Assembly (NCBI GenBank): GCA_021831785.1
Contig: JAKBMB010000028.1
Location: 98,620 to 162,619, forward strand
DNA length: 64,000 nucleotides
Direction: 5' to 3'
Source: Deltaproteobacteria bacterium
GTDB lineage: Bacteria; Desulfobacterota; Binatia; Binatales; Binataceae
Part shown: positions 1 to 8,770 of the stretch, piece by piece
How positions within the stretch are numbered: the first letter of the stretch is position 1
How the letters are laid out: every line of letters starts with the position of its first letter
Made by a program: the position numbers and the translations under genes
Notes under the pieces: generated by a model
The model's input: the letters and a program-made list of their open reading frames with translations, nothing else
What the model was told of the DNA's origin: nothing
Database searches by the model: none

Positions 1-1152
1 CTCATGACCGCCGGCCGCGCGATCGTGGTCGACCGAGGCCGCGAGGTCGCCGCTTTTTACGCCGTCGAGCCTGGGTTGGCGATGGAGCCGCTCACGCATC
101 CGGCTGAACAGGGAGCGGAAGCCCTTGCCCGAAGCCTTGACCCGAGCCTCGGCGGGAATCTCGCGGATAAGCTCGACCAGCTCCCGGTTGACCTGCTTCA
201 CTACCGCTTCGTCGGCCGCCACGCGCAGCGCGTTGCGAATCGCGCGCGCGCTGGATGAGCCGTGCGCGACAAAGGCGACGCCGCTGAGGCCGAGCAGCGG
301 CGCGCCGCCGTATTCGGACTTGTCCAGCGCGCGGCGCATCGCGGCAAACTGCCGGCTGATCAACAGGTAGGCGAGGCGCCCGCGCATATTCGTCCCGAAG
401 AGGCCGCGCACGTGGCCGACCACGAATTCGGCGAAGCCTTCCATGGTTTTTAGCGCGACGTTGCCGGTAAAGCCGTCGGTTACGATCACGTCGGCCTTGT
501 GATTGTTGATATCGCGCCCCTCGACGTATCCGATATAATTCATGCGCTCACCCATCTGGCGCAAGAGCGCCGCTGCGCCGCGAGTCAATTCCGTGCCCTT
601 GGATTCCTCCTCGCCGTTGGCAAGAATGCCGACCCGCGGATTGGCGACGTTGGCCACGTGGCGCCAATAAACGGTTCCCATGGCGGCGAATTGCGCGAGG
701 TGATAGGGCTTGACCTCCACGTTGGCGCCCGCGTCGAGCAACAACGCAAAACCGTCGCCGCTCGGCACGGTCGAGGCAATCGCGGGACGTTCAACCCCGG
801 GCAAAGTGCCCAGAATAGCCATCCCGGCCGCCATCACCGCGCCGGAATTCCCCGCGCTTACCAGCGCGTCAACCTCGCCTTGCTTATAGAGTTCAAAGCA
901 GCGATGAATCGAGGAATCAGGCTTGTACAACAGCGACTCGATGGGCGAATCGTCCATCGCCACCGCTTCGGCCGCGTGGACGATCGTAAGCTTAAGCCCC
1001 GCGGTGGCATGTTCGCCGAGCTCCCGCTCGACCTTCTCCTTGTCGCCGACGAGCATCACTTCAAGGCCGAGCTCGCGGGCGGCGAGCACCGCGCCTTCAA
1101 CGGTGGCGCGGGGGGCAAAGTCCCCGCCCATGGCATCAAGCGCTATTCTCAC
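1..1152 (-). CDS. plsX: Phosphate acyltransferase PlsX (3' end outside the window)
   Basis: PlsX turns acyl-ACP into acyl-phosphate, the donor used by PlsY in the first step of glycerophospholipid synthesis. I place the start at a GTG (1152-1150), giving MRIALDAMGGDFAP, the classic PlsX N-terminus; a later VSAGNSGAVMAAG segment is also typical. The frame stays open for 384 codons to the window edge, whereas most PlsX proteins have about 330-350 residues. The C-terminus is therefore longer than usual and incomplete here. It lies 20 bp after rpmF in the common yceD-rpmF-plsX order. The assignment is firm; the end is unknown. Confidence 0.93.
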   Translation of the reverse strand, partial: MRIALDAMGGDFAPRATVEGAVLAARELGLEVMLVGDKEKVERELGEHATAGLKLTIVHAAEAVAMDDSPIESLLYKPDSSIHRCFELYKQGEVDALVSAGNSGAVMAAGMAILGTLPGVERPAIASTVPSGDGFALLLDAGANVEVKPYHLAQFAAMGTVYWRHVANVANPRVGILANGEEESKGTELTRGAAALLRQMGERMNYIGYVEGRDINNHKADVIVTDGFTGNVALKTMEGFAEFVVGHVRGLFGTNMRGRLAYLLISRQFAAMRRALDKSEYGGAPLLGLSGVAFVAHGSSSARAIRNALRVAADEAVVKQVNRELVELIREIPAEARVKASGKGFRSLFSRMRERLHRQPRLDGVKSGDLAASVDHDRAAGGHE

Positions 1153-1172
1153 TGTGCTCTCTCGCCTTCAGC

Positions 1173-1352
1173 CTAGCCCGCAATCCCGGCCAGTTGGCGG
1201 CCGCGATAGGAGCCGCACCGCCGGCATACGCGATGCGGTAGGGAGGGCTCTCCGCATTGCGGACAGGCGACCGGCTGGGGCGCGCTCAGCGCGTCGTGCG
1301 CGCGCCGCTTGTTGCGCTTGGATTTCGACGTTCGGCGTTTGGGTACAGGCAT
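1173..1352 (-). CDS. rpmF: 50S ribosomal protein L32
   Basis: A 59-residue protein starting [20 protein letters not shown], the usual basic start of bacterial L32. Two Cys-x2-Cys pairs follow (CPQC and CRRC), forming the zinc-ribbon version of the protein. It sits 27 bp after yceD and 20 bp before plsX, the order conserved in many bacteria, where L32 and lipid synthesis genes are co-transcribed. The gene is short and easily missed. Composition, length, cysteines and context all agree. Confidence 0.95.
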   Translation of the reverse strand: MPVPKRRTSKSKRNKRRAHDALSAPQPVACPQCGEPSLPHRVCRRCGSYRGRQLAGIAG

Positions 1353-1379
1353 CGTGATTGAGCCCCTTTACGGATTCGG

Positions 1380-1922
1380 TTAGTGCAAAACGCGAGACGC
1401 GTTAAGGCTTCGCACGGCTGTCGGTCTGGCGCCGGTTGGCCGCGTCTCGCATCGGCAACTGTCGCGATTCAGATTGACGCCGCAGCCCGCACAAAGACCA
1501 CGACAGCTCTCCGCACAGAGCGGACGGATTGGCAAAGAAAGTATAACCTGCTCGTTAAGCAGTGGCGATAAGTCTATCTGGTCGCCGCTGTAGTACGAAA
1601 ATTCCACGTCTTCGATGCGCGCTTCGCGCCTTCCACCCCCGCCGGCCGTCGCGGGCGCGGCCACAAAGCGGAAGTGGCGCCGGCTCACGGCATGGAACGG
1701 CTCGGCACATCTGCCGCACACGCCGATCGCCGGCGTGCTGAGCACACCTTCGAAAATTAGGTCCGCGCCGGACCGATAGTGCGAAAGCTCGACCGCGACC
1801 GCTCCCTCGAGCCGATAATCCTGAGCCGGGCCCTGCGCGAGCAGGCGGTTAATCTCGCCCTCAGGCTCGCTAAAGGCAATATGCTTCACCTGGCTGGTGA
1901 TGTCTTCGATTCGCAGTTTCAC
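1380..1922 (-). CDS. yceD: YceD/DUF177 family protein
   Basis: A 180-residue protein of the DUF177 family, almost always encoded just upstream of rpmF; relatives are linked to large-subunit or 23S rRNA biogenesis, but the biochemical role is not settled. The start is GTG (MKLRIEDITSQVK). Visible features are a mid-protein CGRC pair followed by an acidic stretch, and a C-terminal cysteine cluster (CAESCRGLCAGCGVN, then CRC) typical of the family and probably metal-binding. It is likely first in a yceD-rpmF-plsX transcript. The 170 bp upstream hold no gene. Confidence 0.88.
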   Translation of the reverse strand: MKLRIEDITSQVKHIAFSEPEGEINRLLAQGPAQDYRLEGAVAVELSHYRSGADLIFEGVLSTPAIGVCGRCAEPFHAVSRRHFRFVAAPATAGGGGRREARIEDVEFSYYSGDQIDLSPLLNEQVILSLPIRPLCAESCRGLCAGCGVNLNRDSCRCETRPTGARPTAVRSLNASRVLH

Positions 1923-2092
1923 GGCTGCAACCTCGCGGGCTCGGAATACTGACGCGCGGACGACCGGCCCTAGCTCAAGCCTGATGAAGCTATTCCACCT
2001 AACATAAGCGCCAAACGCAAGTCTCTGGCGAACAACAGGCGAAGCAAAATCTTCTTTCCCTACTTAGGCGCCGAGGCCGGCCGGCGGCGGTA

Positions 2093-3034
2093 CTAGACCT
2101 GAGCAAGAATCTTTTTGGCGTGCTCGATGTCGCCGGCGATCTGGCGCGCCAAGTGCCCCGCCGAGTCGAATTTTTTTTCCCCACGCACGCGCTCGACAAG
2201 CTCAAGCCGAACGCGCAGGCCGTAAAGGTCGCCCGCGAAATCAAAAATATAAGCCTCGATTACGCGTTCCGTTTCATCGAAAGTCGGGCGAGTCCCGATA
2301 TTGACGATCGCCGGATAAGCGGACCCAAAGACCACGACACGCGCGGCGTAGACGCCGTCAGGAGGGACGCATTCGGTTGCGGCAGCGAGATTGGCCGTAG
2401 GAAAACCGATTTTGCGCCCGCGCCCGCGTCCCTTGACGACAACGCCGCTCAGAAAGTGCGGACGGCCGAGCATCAGCGCGGCGCGCTTCACTTCCCCGGC
2501 AGCGATCAGCTCGCGAATTCTGCTCGAACTCACTTCAATCCGGTCGGCCGCCACTGGTTCCACCACGGTCGTCGTGAAACCGAACTCACGGCCGAACTCG
2601 ACCATCGCCGCGGCGTCGCCCCCGCGATCATGGCCGAAGGTAACGGTGCGCCCGACCACGACCGCGTGCGCGCCGATCGCGCCGGCCAGGTATTGGCGCA
2701 CAAACTCACGCGGCGCAAGCATGCTCAGCTCGCGCGTGAAGTTCATCACCAACACCCCGTCGAGACCGATCCGGGTGAGCAGATCGAGCTTATCCTCGGG
2801 AGTCGTAATCAAGGGCGGCGCCTGTGCCGGGAACAGCACCTTGGCCGGAGGAGGGTCGAAGGTCAGAGCGAACGCGCGGCCGCCGGCCTCATGGGCGTGC
2901 TTGCGCGCGGTGTTGAGTATCGCCTGATGGCCCAGGTGAACGCCGTCAAAGTTGCCCAGCGCAACCACCGGATAAGGTCCGGCCGGCAATTCGCTTGGGT
3001 CGCGAAAAACGCTTTTTACCGCCACCTCCCGCAA
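2093..3034 (-). CDS. ribF: Bifunctional riboflavin kinase / FMN adenylyltransferase RibF
   Basis: RibF makes FMN from riboflavin and ATP and then FAD. The 313 residues are of normal length. The N-terminal adenylyltransferase domain shows VALGNFDGVHLGHQ (nucleotide-binding HxGH) and a later SSSRIRELI motif; the C-terminal kinase domain shows KIGFPTANL and IVNIGTRPTF. The chosen start is TTG at 3034, because AAGGAG lies 5 bp upstream. It follows cpoB on the same strand with a 42 bp gap and may be read through from the Tol-Pal operon. Confidence 0.95.
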   Translation of the reverse strand: MREVAVKSVFRDPSELPAGPYPVVALGNFDGVHLGHQAILNTARKHAHEAGGRAFALTFDPPPAKVLFPAQAPPLITTPEDKLDLLTRIGLDGVLVMNFTRELSMLAPREFVRQYLAGAIGAHAVVVGRTVTFGHDRGGDAAAMVEFGREFGFTTTVVEPVAADRIEVSSSRIRELIAAGEVKRAALMLGRPHFLSGVVVKGRGRGRKIGFPTANLAAATECVPPDGVYAARVVVFGSAYPAIVNIGTRPTFDETERVIEAYIFDFAGDLYGLRVRLELVERVRGEKKFDSAGHLARQIAGDIEHAKKILAQV

Positions 3035-3076
3035 CTTCGCTCCTTTCGGCTGCGACTCCCGCCCGGGTGCTTCGGG

Positions 3077-3961
3077 CTAGTCGCTTTCCAAGGACTTCAT
3101 CAGCTCGCGGGCGGCCGAGGCCTGAGGCGAATCGCCGTGATCGGCGATTAACTTTTGCAGGGTCAGACGCGCGTCAATCTTGTCGTTAATTTTCAAGAAC
3201 GCCCGCGCCTCGTAGAGCAGTGCCGGAACGGCAAAGCGCCCCTTAGGATAGCGCATCCCTAGGTCGTTAAACTGGAGTATCGACTCGTCGAATTTTCCCT
3301 GCTGATAGAGGGCGACGGCCGAGAAATACTGCGCCGGCTCATTGAGGGTGGATTTGGGGAATCGCTTTTTGAGCAGGGCGAACTGCGATATTGCCGGCGT
3401 GTATTTATGCTGTTTCATCCCCTCCAAGCCCGCGGCGTAGAGCCTCCCATCCGCGCCGGCCGCACCTCTGGCCCGGCTCAGCTCCTGGTTGAGCAAGGCG
3501 TTGAGGTCGGGGGCGGCCGCCGCCGCGACCGCCGGCGCGGCCTCAACGGGCGCCGGCACCGGCGCGGCCAGCGGTCGGGCCGTCGAGGGAGCGGCCGGCG
3601 GCGCGAAGGCCCCTTCGCCGGGCCCGCCGGTAACCGGCGGCAGCGCGCCTTCCGGCGAGGTCCGGTTTACCGTTGCTTCGAGCCGGCTCAATCTTTGCTC
3701 GAGGCTGTTAAGCCGCCGATTTGCCAGCCGCCCCGGCATGCGGGTCGGCGGGCCGCCCTGACCCATCTCCTTGACCAGGTTCTCCGTCTGGCTCATGCGG
3801 TCTTGGAGCTGCTGCATCTGCTGGCGGTCCTCGGCGATCATGCTGCGCAGTTGGAGCTCGTTGCGCTGAATCTGCTCCAGATCGGCCTGCGAGGCGCAGC
3901 CGGCAAAAACCAGGGCCGCGGCAGGCACAAAAAAACTTCGCGCCAAATTGCGTGCGGTCAA
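3077..3961 (-). CDS. cpoB: Tol-Pal accessory lipoprotein CpoB (YbgF)
   Basis: CpoB is a periplasmic TPR protein that coordinates peptidoglycan synthesis with Tol-driven outer-membrane constriction. The start is TTG at 3961, supported by GGGAGGAGG 6 bp upstream. A signal peptide ends in a lipobox (FAGC at about residues 19-22), so this version is probably a lipoprotein. It is followed by a coiled coil (about 25-60), a Pro/Ala-rich linker (about 95-150) and three TPR-like repeats to the end (GLEGMKQHKYTPAISQF and onward). 294 residues. It lies 16 bp after pal, its standard neighbour. Confidence 0.9.
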   Translation of the reverse strand: MTARNLARSFFVPAAALVFAGCASQADLEQIQRNELQLRSMIAEDRQQMQQLQDRMSQTENLVKEMGQGGPPTRMPGRLANRRLNSLEQRLSRLEATVNRTSPEGALPPVTGGPGEGAFAPPAAPSTARPLAAPVPAPVEAAPAVAAAAAPDLNALLNQELSRARGAAGADGRLYAAGLEGMKQHKYTPAISQFALLKKRFPKSTLNEPAQYFSAVALYQQGKFDESILQFNDLGMRYPKGRFAVPALLYEARAFLKINDKIDARLTLQKLIADHGDSPQASAARELMKSLESD

Positions 3962-3977
3962 GCTAGGCCTCCTCCCC

Positions 3978-4550
3978 TCACTTCTGGAGCACTACGAAGT
4001 GTGCACGGCGGTTTTGCGCGTAGCAGTCGTCGGTTTGCTCGGTGCACAACGGCAGTTCCTTACCGTAGCTGATGGTTGACAGCCGGTCAGCCGGTACCCC
4101 CAGGGTAGCGAGGTAGTCTTTGGTTGCTTGAGCGCGCTTGGCGCCCAGAGCGATATTGTACTCTTCGGAGCCGCGTTGGTCGCAATGGCCCTCGATCTGC
4201 ACCGGCGGGCCGCCATGGCTCGTGACCCATTGCGCGTTGCGCCGCAGGATCGCCGAATCTTGCGGCCGCACAGCATAGTCGTCGAAATCGAAATGGATGT
4301 CGGTGAGCGGACCCGCGGTCCCGCCGGCGCCCAGCTTTCCTCGCTGGAATTGCGCCAACGAGGAAGAGCTGCCGGCTGCGCCGACGCCTTGTTCGTTCAG
4401 CCCCGCCGCTGAGCCGCCGGCGCCGGCGGGCGCGGTTTTCTTCGATGAGCATCCCGCCAACAACCCGACCGCTGCGAGCAGCGCGGCTGCGGCGAGGGCG
4501 GCTCGTCGCTTACTCGGCCAACCACCACGACCACGTGGGATCGCTGTCAT
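3978..4550 (-). CDS. pal: Peptidoglycan-associated lipoprotein Pal
   Basis: Pal anchors the outer membrane to peptidoglycan and binds TolB. The protein has 190 residues, a lipoprotein signal ending LLAGC, a short Ala/Gly/Ser linker and an OmpA-like domain. That domain shows the peptidoglycan-binding pattern: DIHFDFDDYAVRP, IEGHCDQRGSEEYN, LGAKRAQATKDYL and YGKELPLC. ATG at 4550 is preferred over the adjacent GTG at 4553; GGAGG is upstream. The gene begins about 41 bp inside the end of tolB, so the two are probably translationally coupled. Confidence 0.95.
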   Translation of the reverse strand: MTAIPRGRGGWPSKRRAALAAAALLAAVGLLAGCSSKKTAPAGAGGSAAGLNEQGVGAAGSSSSLAQFQRGKLGAGGTAGPLTDIHFDFDDYAVRPQDSAILRRNAQWVTSHGGPPVQIEGHCDQRGSEEYNIALGAKRAQATKDYLATLGVPADRLSTISYGKELPLCTEQTDDCYAQNRRAHFVVLQK

Positions 4551-5868
4551 CACTGTTTCCCTCCGTCAAAGCCGAAATAGCCCTTCCCCCATCGACCTGC
4601 ATCAGATAGAGGCGCGAGTGGCCGCCGCGCGCGGCGGCGTAGACCAGGTAGCGCCCGTCCGGCGACCAGCAAGGCTGCTGATCGGACGCGTCGTCGTTGG
4701 TCAGACGCGCCGGGTCGCCGCCATTGAGACTGACCACATAGATGTCGAACTTGCCGCCGTTGCGGCCCTGGTAAGCGATGCGATCGCCCTTGGGCGCGAA
4801 CGCCGGAGTAGTGTTGTAATTGCCCTGGTAGGTCACCCGGCGCACGGCGCCGCCGTCCACGCTCATGACGTAGATCTGCGGGGAGCCGGCGCGGTCCGAG
4901 GTAAAAGCCAGCATCCGGCCGTCACGAGAAAACGCGGCCCCCACGTTGATCGAGTTGGTCTGGGTGAGCACGCGGACCAATCCGCCCGAGCGGTCGAGGA
5001 GATACAAATTGGTGGCTCCGGCGCGCTCGATCGCGGCAACGATGGTGCGGCCGTCGGGCGACAAAGCGCCGTCGATTATATGGCCGCCCTGGCTGCGAAT
5101 CCGTATCTCGCTGCGCTGGCTCAGGTCGGCTAGATAGAGCGCCGGCGCGCCGCTCTTGTACGACGTGTACAAAAGCTCGTTGGCCCCGCGCCCAAAACTG
5201 GGGAACAGATTGATCGTATTGTTGTTCGTGACCCGATAAATATCGCGCCCGTCCACCGACATCATGAAGATTTCCTTGAACTGGCCGCCGCCGGTCGAGA
5301 CCATCGCAAGCTTGGTGTCGAACGGCCCGCGCTCGCCGGTCGTCACCTGCAAGACGGCGTCCACAAAGCGGCGCGCCATCTCGGCCACGTTGGTCCTGGC
5401 TCCCGTGTAGCGCTTGCCCAGCGCCTGGCGTTGTTGGGTCACGTCGTACAGGAAGGCTTCGACCACCAGCTTACCGCTTTGATCGCGGCTCATCGCGCCT
5501 TTGACCAAGAACTGCGCGTTGATCGAGCTCCAATCACCGAAATTGAACTCGCCCAGGCGATATCCGGACTGCTGCGCGTCCTCGATATAGGCCTGCGTGG
5601 GTATGACTTTAAAGAAGCCCGAGAGCTGCAAGTCGCGCAAAACGACCTCGTCAAACTCGCCGGAGATTGCGTGATCGTCATCGCCGCGGAGATTTTTCAG
5701 CGCCGAGACCGCGATCGGGAACCGCTTGGAGCCGGGCCCGACGATCTCCATCTTGATTTGCGCGCAAACCGCGCAGGCAAACCCCGCGAACAGCGTCGCC
5801 CAGGAGGCCAAAAGCATCCCCACCACTAAGCCGCGCAGCGCTCGTCTCGCCGAAAACCTCGCGTTCAT
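4510..5868 (-). CDS. tolB: Tol-Pal system translocation protein TolB
   Basis: TolB is the periplasmic beta-propeller protein that links Pal to TolA. I place the start at ATG 5868 (MNARFSARRALRG), giving 452 residues with a normal export signal (hydrophobic core LVVGMLLASWATLFAGFA). The frame extends 28 codons further upstream, but that stretch has no export-signal character. The N-terminal domain is followed by WD40-like/PD40 repeats, visible as SPDGRTIVAA, SRDGRMLAFTSDRAG, APKGDRIAYQGRNGG and SPDGRYLVYAA. Its end overlaps pal. It is separated from tolA by an unusually long 387 bp spacer. Confidence 0.95.
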   Translation of the reverse strand: MNARFSARRALRGLVVGMLLASWATLFAGFACAVCAQIKMEIVGPGSKRFPIAVSALKNLRGDDDHAISGEFDEVVLRDLQLSGFFKVIPTQAYIEDAQQSGYRLGEFNFGDWSSINAQFLVKGAMSRDQSGKLVVEAFLYDVTQQRQALGKRYTGARTNVAEMARRFVDAVLQVTTGERGPFDTKLAMVSTGGGQFKEIFMMSVDGRDIYRVTNNNTINLFPSFGRGANELLYTSYKSGAPALYLADLSQRSEIRIRSQGGHIIDGALSPDGRTIVAAIERAGATNLYLLDRSGGLVRVLTQTNSINVGAAFSRDGRMLAFTSDRAGSPQIYVMSVDGGAVRRVTYQGNYNTTPAFAPKGDRIAYQGRNGGKFDIYVVSLNGGDPARLTNDDASDQQPCWSPDGRYLVYAAARGGHSRLYLMQVDGGRAISALTEGNSDDSDPTWSWWLAE

Positions 5869-6255
5869 CGGCCTTTTCTCACCCCACCAAGCGCGGTTGA
5901 CGGCCAAAGCCTGCCGCCGTGAGTTCGAAGCTCGGCAAATAAACCAGGCCATCGGCCGCCTCTTTTATGAAAATCGCCCATCCGATTTCGCGCCCGGCGC
6001 GCCAACGCCGGTCCAATAACCACTCCTCCGCGCGCCGTTTTAGGGCCGGCGAGCGGCACCCAAGCGCCGTGGCGTGACGGACACTCCGGTCTCGATCGCG
6101 CGACGATTTTTCGCTTCGCTCCGAACGACAACCGCGGGCCTCGGCCGAATCGGCAGGCGCAAAAGCGGTGCGCTCTATCTGCATACTCTTCGTCCGGAGC
6201 GTTCAATGAACTCTAACCGCTCAATGAGCTCTCACCACGGCTGATTACACCGGGC
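5869..6255. other. Long spacer between tolA and tolB
   Basis: 387 bp inside an otherwise tight operon. Overlapping minus-strand frames exist, one ending in an ATGA overlap with the tolB start, but their translations are Arg/Ala/Gly-rich and resemble no family. A stretch near 6105-6125 reads, on the minus strand, as a GAGCGAAGCGAA-type sequence, similar in style to one at about 51440-51455; such short dispersed repeats occur in intergenic DNA. No convincing terminator or promoter was found. Confidence 0.5.
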
Positions 6256-7611
6256 CTAGCCTTGCGAGCTCAACTCGCCGAGCTTGAACACCGCCTCGAT
6301 GCCTTGCTGGAACTGCTCGCGATACTTCTGGGGCGGCGCTGGGAAGGGCGCCGCGGAGCGGATCGCGCGCACCACGGAATTGTCGAAGGCGCGGTCATTC
6401 GAGCTCCTGACGATTCTAGTCGATGTCACGTTGCCGTCAGCGTTAATTGAAAATGTCACAACGGTCGTAAGTTCACTATTTCCGCCGTAGAAAGTCCATT
6501 GCCGTTTAATTCTTTCTCTGATCGCCTGGTAATAGTAAAGGAACGCCGGGTCAGTTTGAATTCCACTGCTCCCTGAACCTTCGCCGATGCCTTCGCCATG
6601 AGCTGTAGCTGACGCCGCTTCCTCGCTTCGGCGTTTTTCCGCCATCGCCAGGTGTTCGGCCAGCAGCCGGCGGCGCAAGGCTTCCAAACGCTCGCGGACG
6701 TCGGGCGTCGGCTGCGGCTCGGCGCTAGGCGTGTTGGCGGCGGCCGCAGAGGAGGCGCGAGAACGGTTTTCAGGCGGCCGACGCGCGGCCTTAGCGCCCC
6801 CCGTCGCAGCGGCGCGAGCACTGGGTTGGGCGGCGGGTTTGCTATGCGCGGAGCCGGCCGTTCGCCCGCCGCCGACAGCCTTAGCCCGCACGGCGGGCGT
6901 GGCGGCAGGCTTGGGCATCGGCGAATGTCGCAGGCTCGCGCGGCTGGGCGTCGCCGATCGCTTCGGGGTCGGCGTGGAGGTTGGTGTCGGCGTTGGTGTC
7001 GGCGTTGGTGTCGGCGTTGGCGTCGGCGTTGGCGTCGAGGCCGGGGTTGCCCGAGTTGTAGGCTTAACGCTGGCCAGCGCAAGTTTTACGGGTTGCGGCG
7101 TGGGCGTGACGGCCGCTTTGCTCGGCTCCGGTGTGGGAGTCGGCGGCGGAGTCGGCGGCGGGGTGGCGGCTTTGCTAGGCGGGGGCGTAGGTGTCGCCGG
7201 TTTGGCGGGCGTGGCGCTTAGGCTTGTGCTAGGCGCCCTGCTGGGCGCCGGCGTAGGGGTCTGGTGAAGGGCCAACGCGACAGCGCTCTTTTCGCGCGCG
7301 GCTGGCGGGGTGGGAGCAGCCGAGAAACTTGGCTTAGGCTTATGCGCAACCTTAAGCTTAGCCATCGTGGGCCGGGCCGAGGGCGCCAGTGGCGGCAGCC
7401 GGGCCGCAAGCTCGCCGGCCGGAAGACTGTCGACCATCTTTACCGTGTAAGCCGGGGGCGTGATCCGCCGTGGTTCGAAATAACGCGGCAACAGAACCAG
7501 CACAAGATACGCCAGCAGGGCATGCGCTAGGGCCGAGAGGGCAATCGCGCCGGCAAAGCCGTGGGCGTCGCTGTGTGTCGCGGTCTCGGCTTCAGGGGGC
7601 ACCACGCTCAC
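6256..7611 (-). CDS. tolA: TolA-like TonB-family energy transducer
   Basis: TolA spans the periplasm and transmits the TolQR proton-motive signal to TolB-Pal. The 451 residues show one N-terminal membrane helix (about residues 20-42, AIALSALAHALLAYLVLVLL), a long low-complexity Pro/Thr/Ala/Lys linker (about 85-300) with a run of alternating Thr-Pro, an acidic/coiled stretch, and a TonB-C domain (about 355-448, including INADGNVTSTRIVRSS and PFPAPPQKYREQF). The start is GTG at 7611, overlapping the tolR end by 20 bp. The TonB-like C-terminus means annotation may say TonB; location makes TolA the better name. Confidence 0.88.
   Translation of the reverse strand: MSVVPPEAETATHSDAHGFAGAIALSALAHALLAYLVLVLLPRYFEPRRITPPAYTVKMVDSLPAGELAARLPPLAPSARPTMAKLKVAHKPKPSFSAAPTPPAAREKSAVALALHQTPTPAPSRAPSTSLSATPAKPATPTPPPSKAATPPPTPPPTPTPEPSKAAVTPTPQPVKLALASVKPTTRATPASTPTPTPTPTPTPTPTPTPTSTPTPKRSATPSRASLRHSPMPKPAATPAVRAKAVGGGRTAGSAHSKPAAQPSARAAATGGAKAARRPPENRSRASSAAAANTPSAEPQPTPDVRERLEALRRRLLAEHLAMAEKRRSEEAASATAHGEGIGEGSGSSGIQTDPAFLYYYQAIRERIKRQWTFYGGNSELTTVVTFSINADGNVTSTRIVRSSNDRAFDNSVVRAIRSAAPFPAPPQKYREQFQQGIEAVFKLGELSSQG
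6978..7035 (-). repeat. 12-bp tandem repeat inside tolA encoding Thr-Pro
   Basis: About four to five near-perfect copies of a 12-bp unit (GTCGGCGTTGGT on the plus strand) encode the alternating Thr-Pro run of the TolA linker. The unit is a multiple of three, so copy-number change would lengthen or shorten the periplasmic linker without shifting the frame. Confidence 0.85.
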
Positions 7612-8044
7612 GCTCGTTCGGTGCCGGCTGTTGGGTGGCGGCGGGAACCTCGGTAACCATGCTCACGTTCTCGATCCCGGCGGCCTTGATCGCGGCCATG
7701 GTTTGCATCACCTGCCCGTAAGGTACGGCTTCGTCAGCCCGAACAAAGACCTGACGGTCGGGGCGCTGCAGAGCGATCGCCTGAAGCTTGCGGGTTAGCT
7801 GGTGCAAATCCATCTTGGCGTCGTTCAAATAAACGTCCTGCCGGCGCGTGATCGAGACCACGAACTGCTCTTCGGTTCCCGGCAAGGCGGCCGCGTGTAC
7901 GCGCGGCAGGTTGACCTGGACTCCTTGCTGCAGAATGGGCGCCGTCACCATAAAGATGATGAGCAGCACCAGCATTACGTCCACCAAGGGCGTGACGTTT
8001 ATCTGCGAGACCAGCGCGCCGCGTTGTGCGGGTTCCCCTGCCAT
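7592..8044 (-). CDS. tolR: Tol-Pal proton channel subunit TolR (ExbD family)
   Basis: TolR is the ExbD-like partner of TolQ in the inner-membrane proton channel that energises TolA. The 150 residues have one N-terminal membrane helix with the key aspartate in INVTPLVDVMLVLLIIFMV, then a periplasmic domain (VNLPRVHAAALPGTEEQ, VFVRADEAVPYGQVMQTM) and a short Pro-rich tail. It begins 18 bp after tolQ and overlaps tolA by 20 bp, so the channel genes are coupled. Length and motifs are normal. Confidence 0.95.
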   Translation of the reverse strand: MAGEPAQRGALVSQINVTPLVDVMLVLLIIFMVTAPILQQGVQVNLPRVHAAALPGTEEQFVVSITRRQDVYLNDAKMDLHQLTRKLQAIALQRPDRQVFVRADEAVPYGQVMQTMAAIKAAGIENVSMVTEVPAATQQPAPNERERGAP

Positions 8045-8062
8045 AATCGTTGCGGCCTTAAG

Positions 8063-8770
8063 CTAGTTGAGAAAGTGGCGCTCCGCGATGTTGACGAATT
8101 CGGAGGTGAAATTGTCCATCTCCGTCGCCAGCACGCGCACGCGGGCAATGAAATAATTGTAGAACATCTGCGCCGGGATCGCGGCGACCAGTCCGACCGC
8201 GGTGGTGATCAGCGCCTCGGCGATTCCCGGGGCGACCGCCTGGATGTTCGACGAATGGGCCGCTGAAAGGCCGAGAAAAGCGGTCATTATACCCCACACG
8301 GTGCCGAACAGGCCGATGAACGGACAGGTTGATCCGGTGGTGGCGAGAAAGGTGATTCCGTTCTCGAGCTTGGTCAACTCCACGTTGGCCGCGCGGCGCA
8401 TCGCGCGCAAAACGTTGTCAACTCCGCCCAACTCGGTGGAAAAACCGCTCTCGGCGTTGACAACTTGACGCTTAGCCCGCGTCAGGCGCAAAAGCTCTTG
8501 ATAGCCCGCGCGAAAGACTTGCGCCACCGGGCTTTGACGCAGGCCGACGCTGGCGCCATGGATCGCGGATAAATTGCGCGACTCCCAGAAGATTGCGGTA
8601 AAACGATCCGACTCCTTGCGCGCACGCGAAATCTGCCGCAGCTTGAATAGGATTATTCCCCAACTTCCGACCGAAAATGCGATCAGCAAGAGCAGCACCG
8701 CCTGGACCGTCGGCCCGGTATCGAGCAAAAGCTGTAGGACGTTGGTGACGCTTACCCCGCTCTCGAACAT
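8063..8770 (-). CDS. tolQ: Tol-Pal proton channel subunit TolQ (ExbB family)
   Basis: TolQ forms the pentameric membrane part of the TolQR motor. Three membrane segments are visible in the 235 residues: about 18-38, then two after the cytoplasmic loop, around FLATTGSTCPFIGLFGTVWG and GIAEALITTAVGLVAAIPAQM, both typical of MotA/TolQ/ExbB proteins. ATG at 8770 is the start and heads the tolQRAB-pal-cpoB series. The upstream 380 bp are shared with the divergent gapA gene and contain candidate promoters. Confidence 0.95.
   Translation of the reverse strand: MFESGVSVTNVLQLLLDTGPTVQAVLLLLIAFSVGSWGIILFKLRQISRARKESDRFTAIFWESRNLSAIHGASVGLRQSPVAQVFRAGYQELLRLTRAKRQVVNAESGFSTELGGVDNVLRAMRRAANVELTKLENGITFLATTGSTCPFIGLFGTVWGIMTAFLGLSAAHSSNIQAVAPGIAEALITTAVGLVAAIPAQMFYNYFIARVRVLATEMDNFTSEFVNIAERHFLN

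Noticed and set aside
5865..6206. 113-codon minus-strand ORF ending in ATGA overlap with tolB
   Set aside because: Arg/Gly/Ala-rich translation, a competing overlapping frame, repeat-like DNA and no family similarity.
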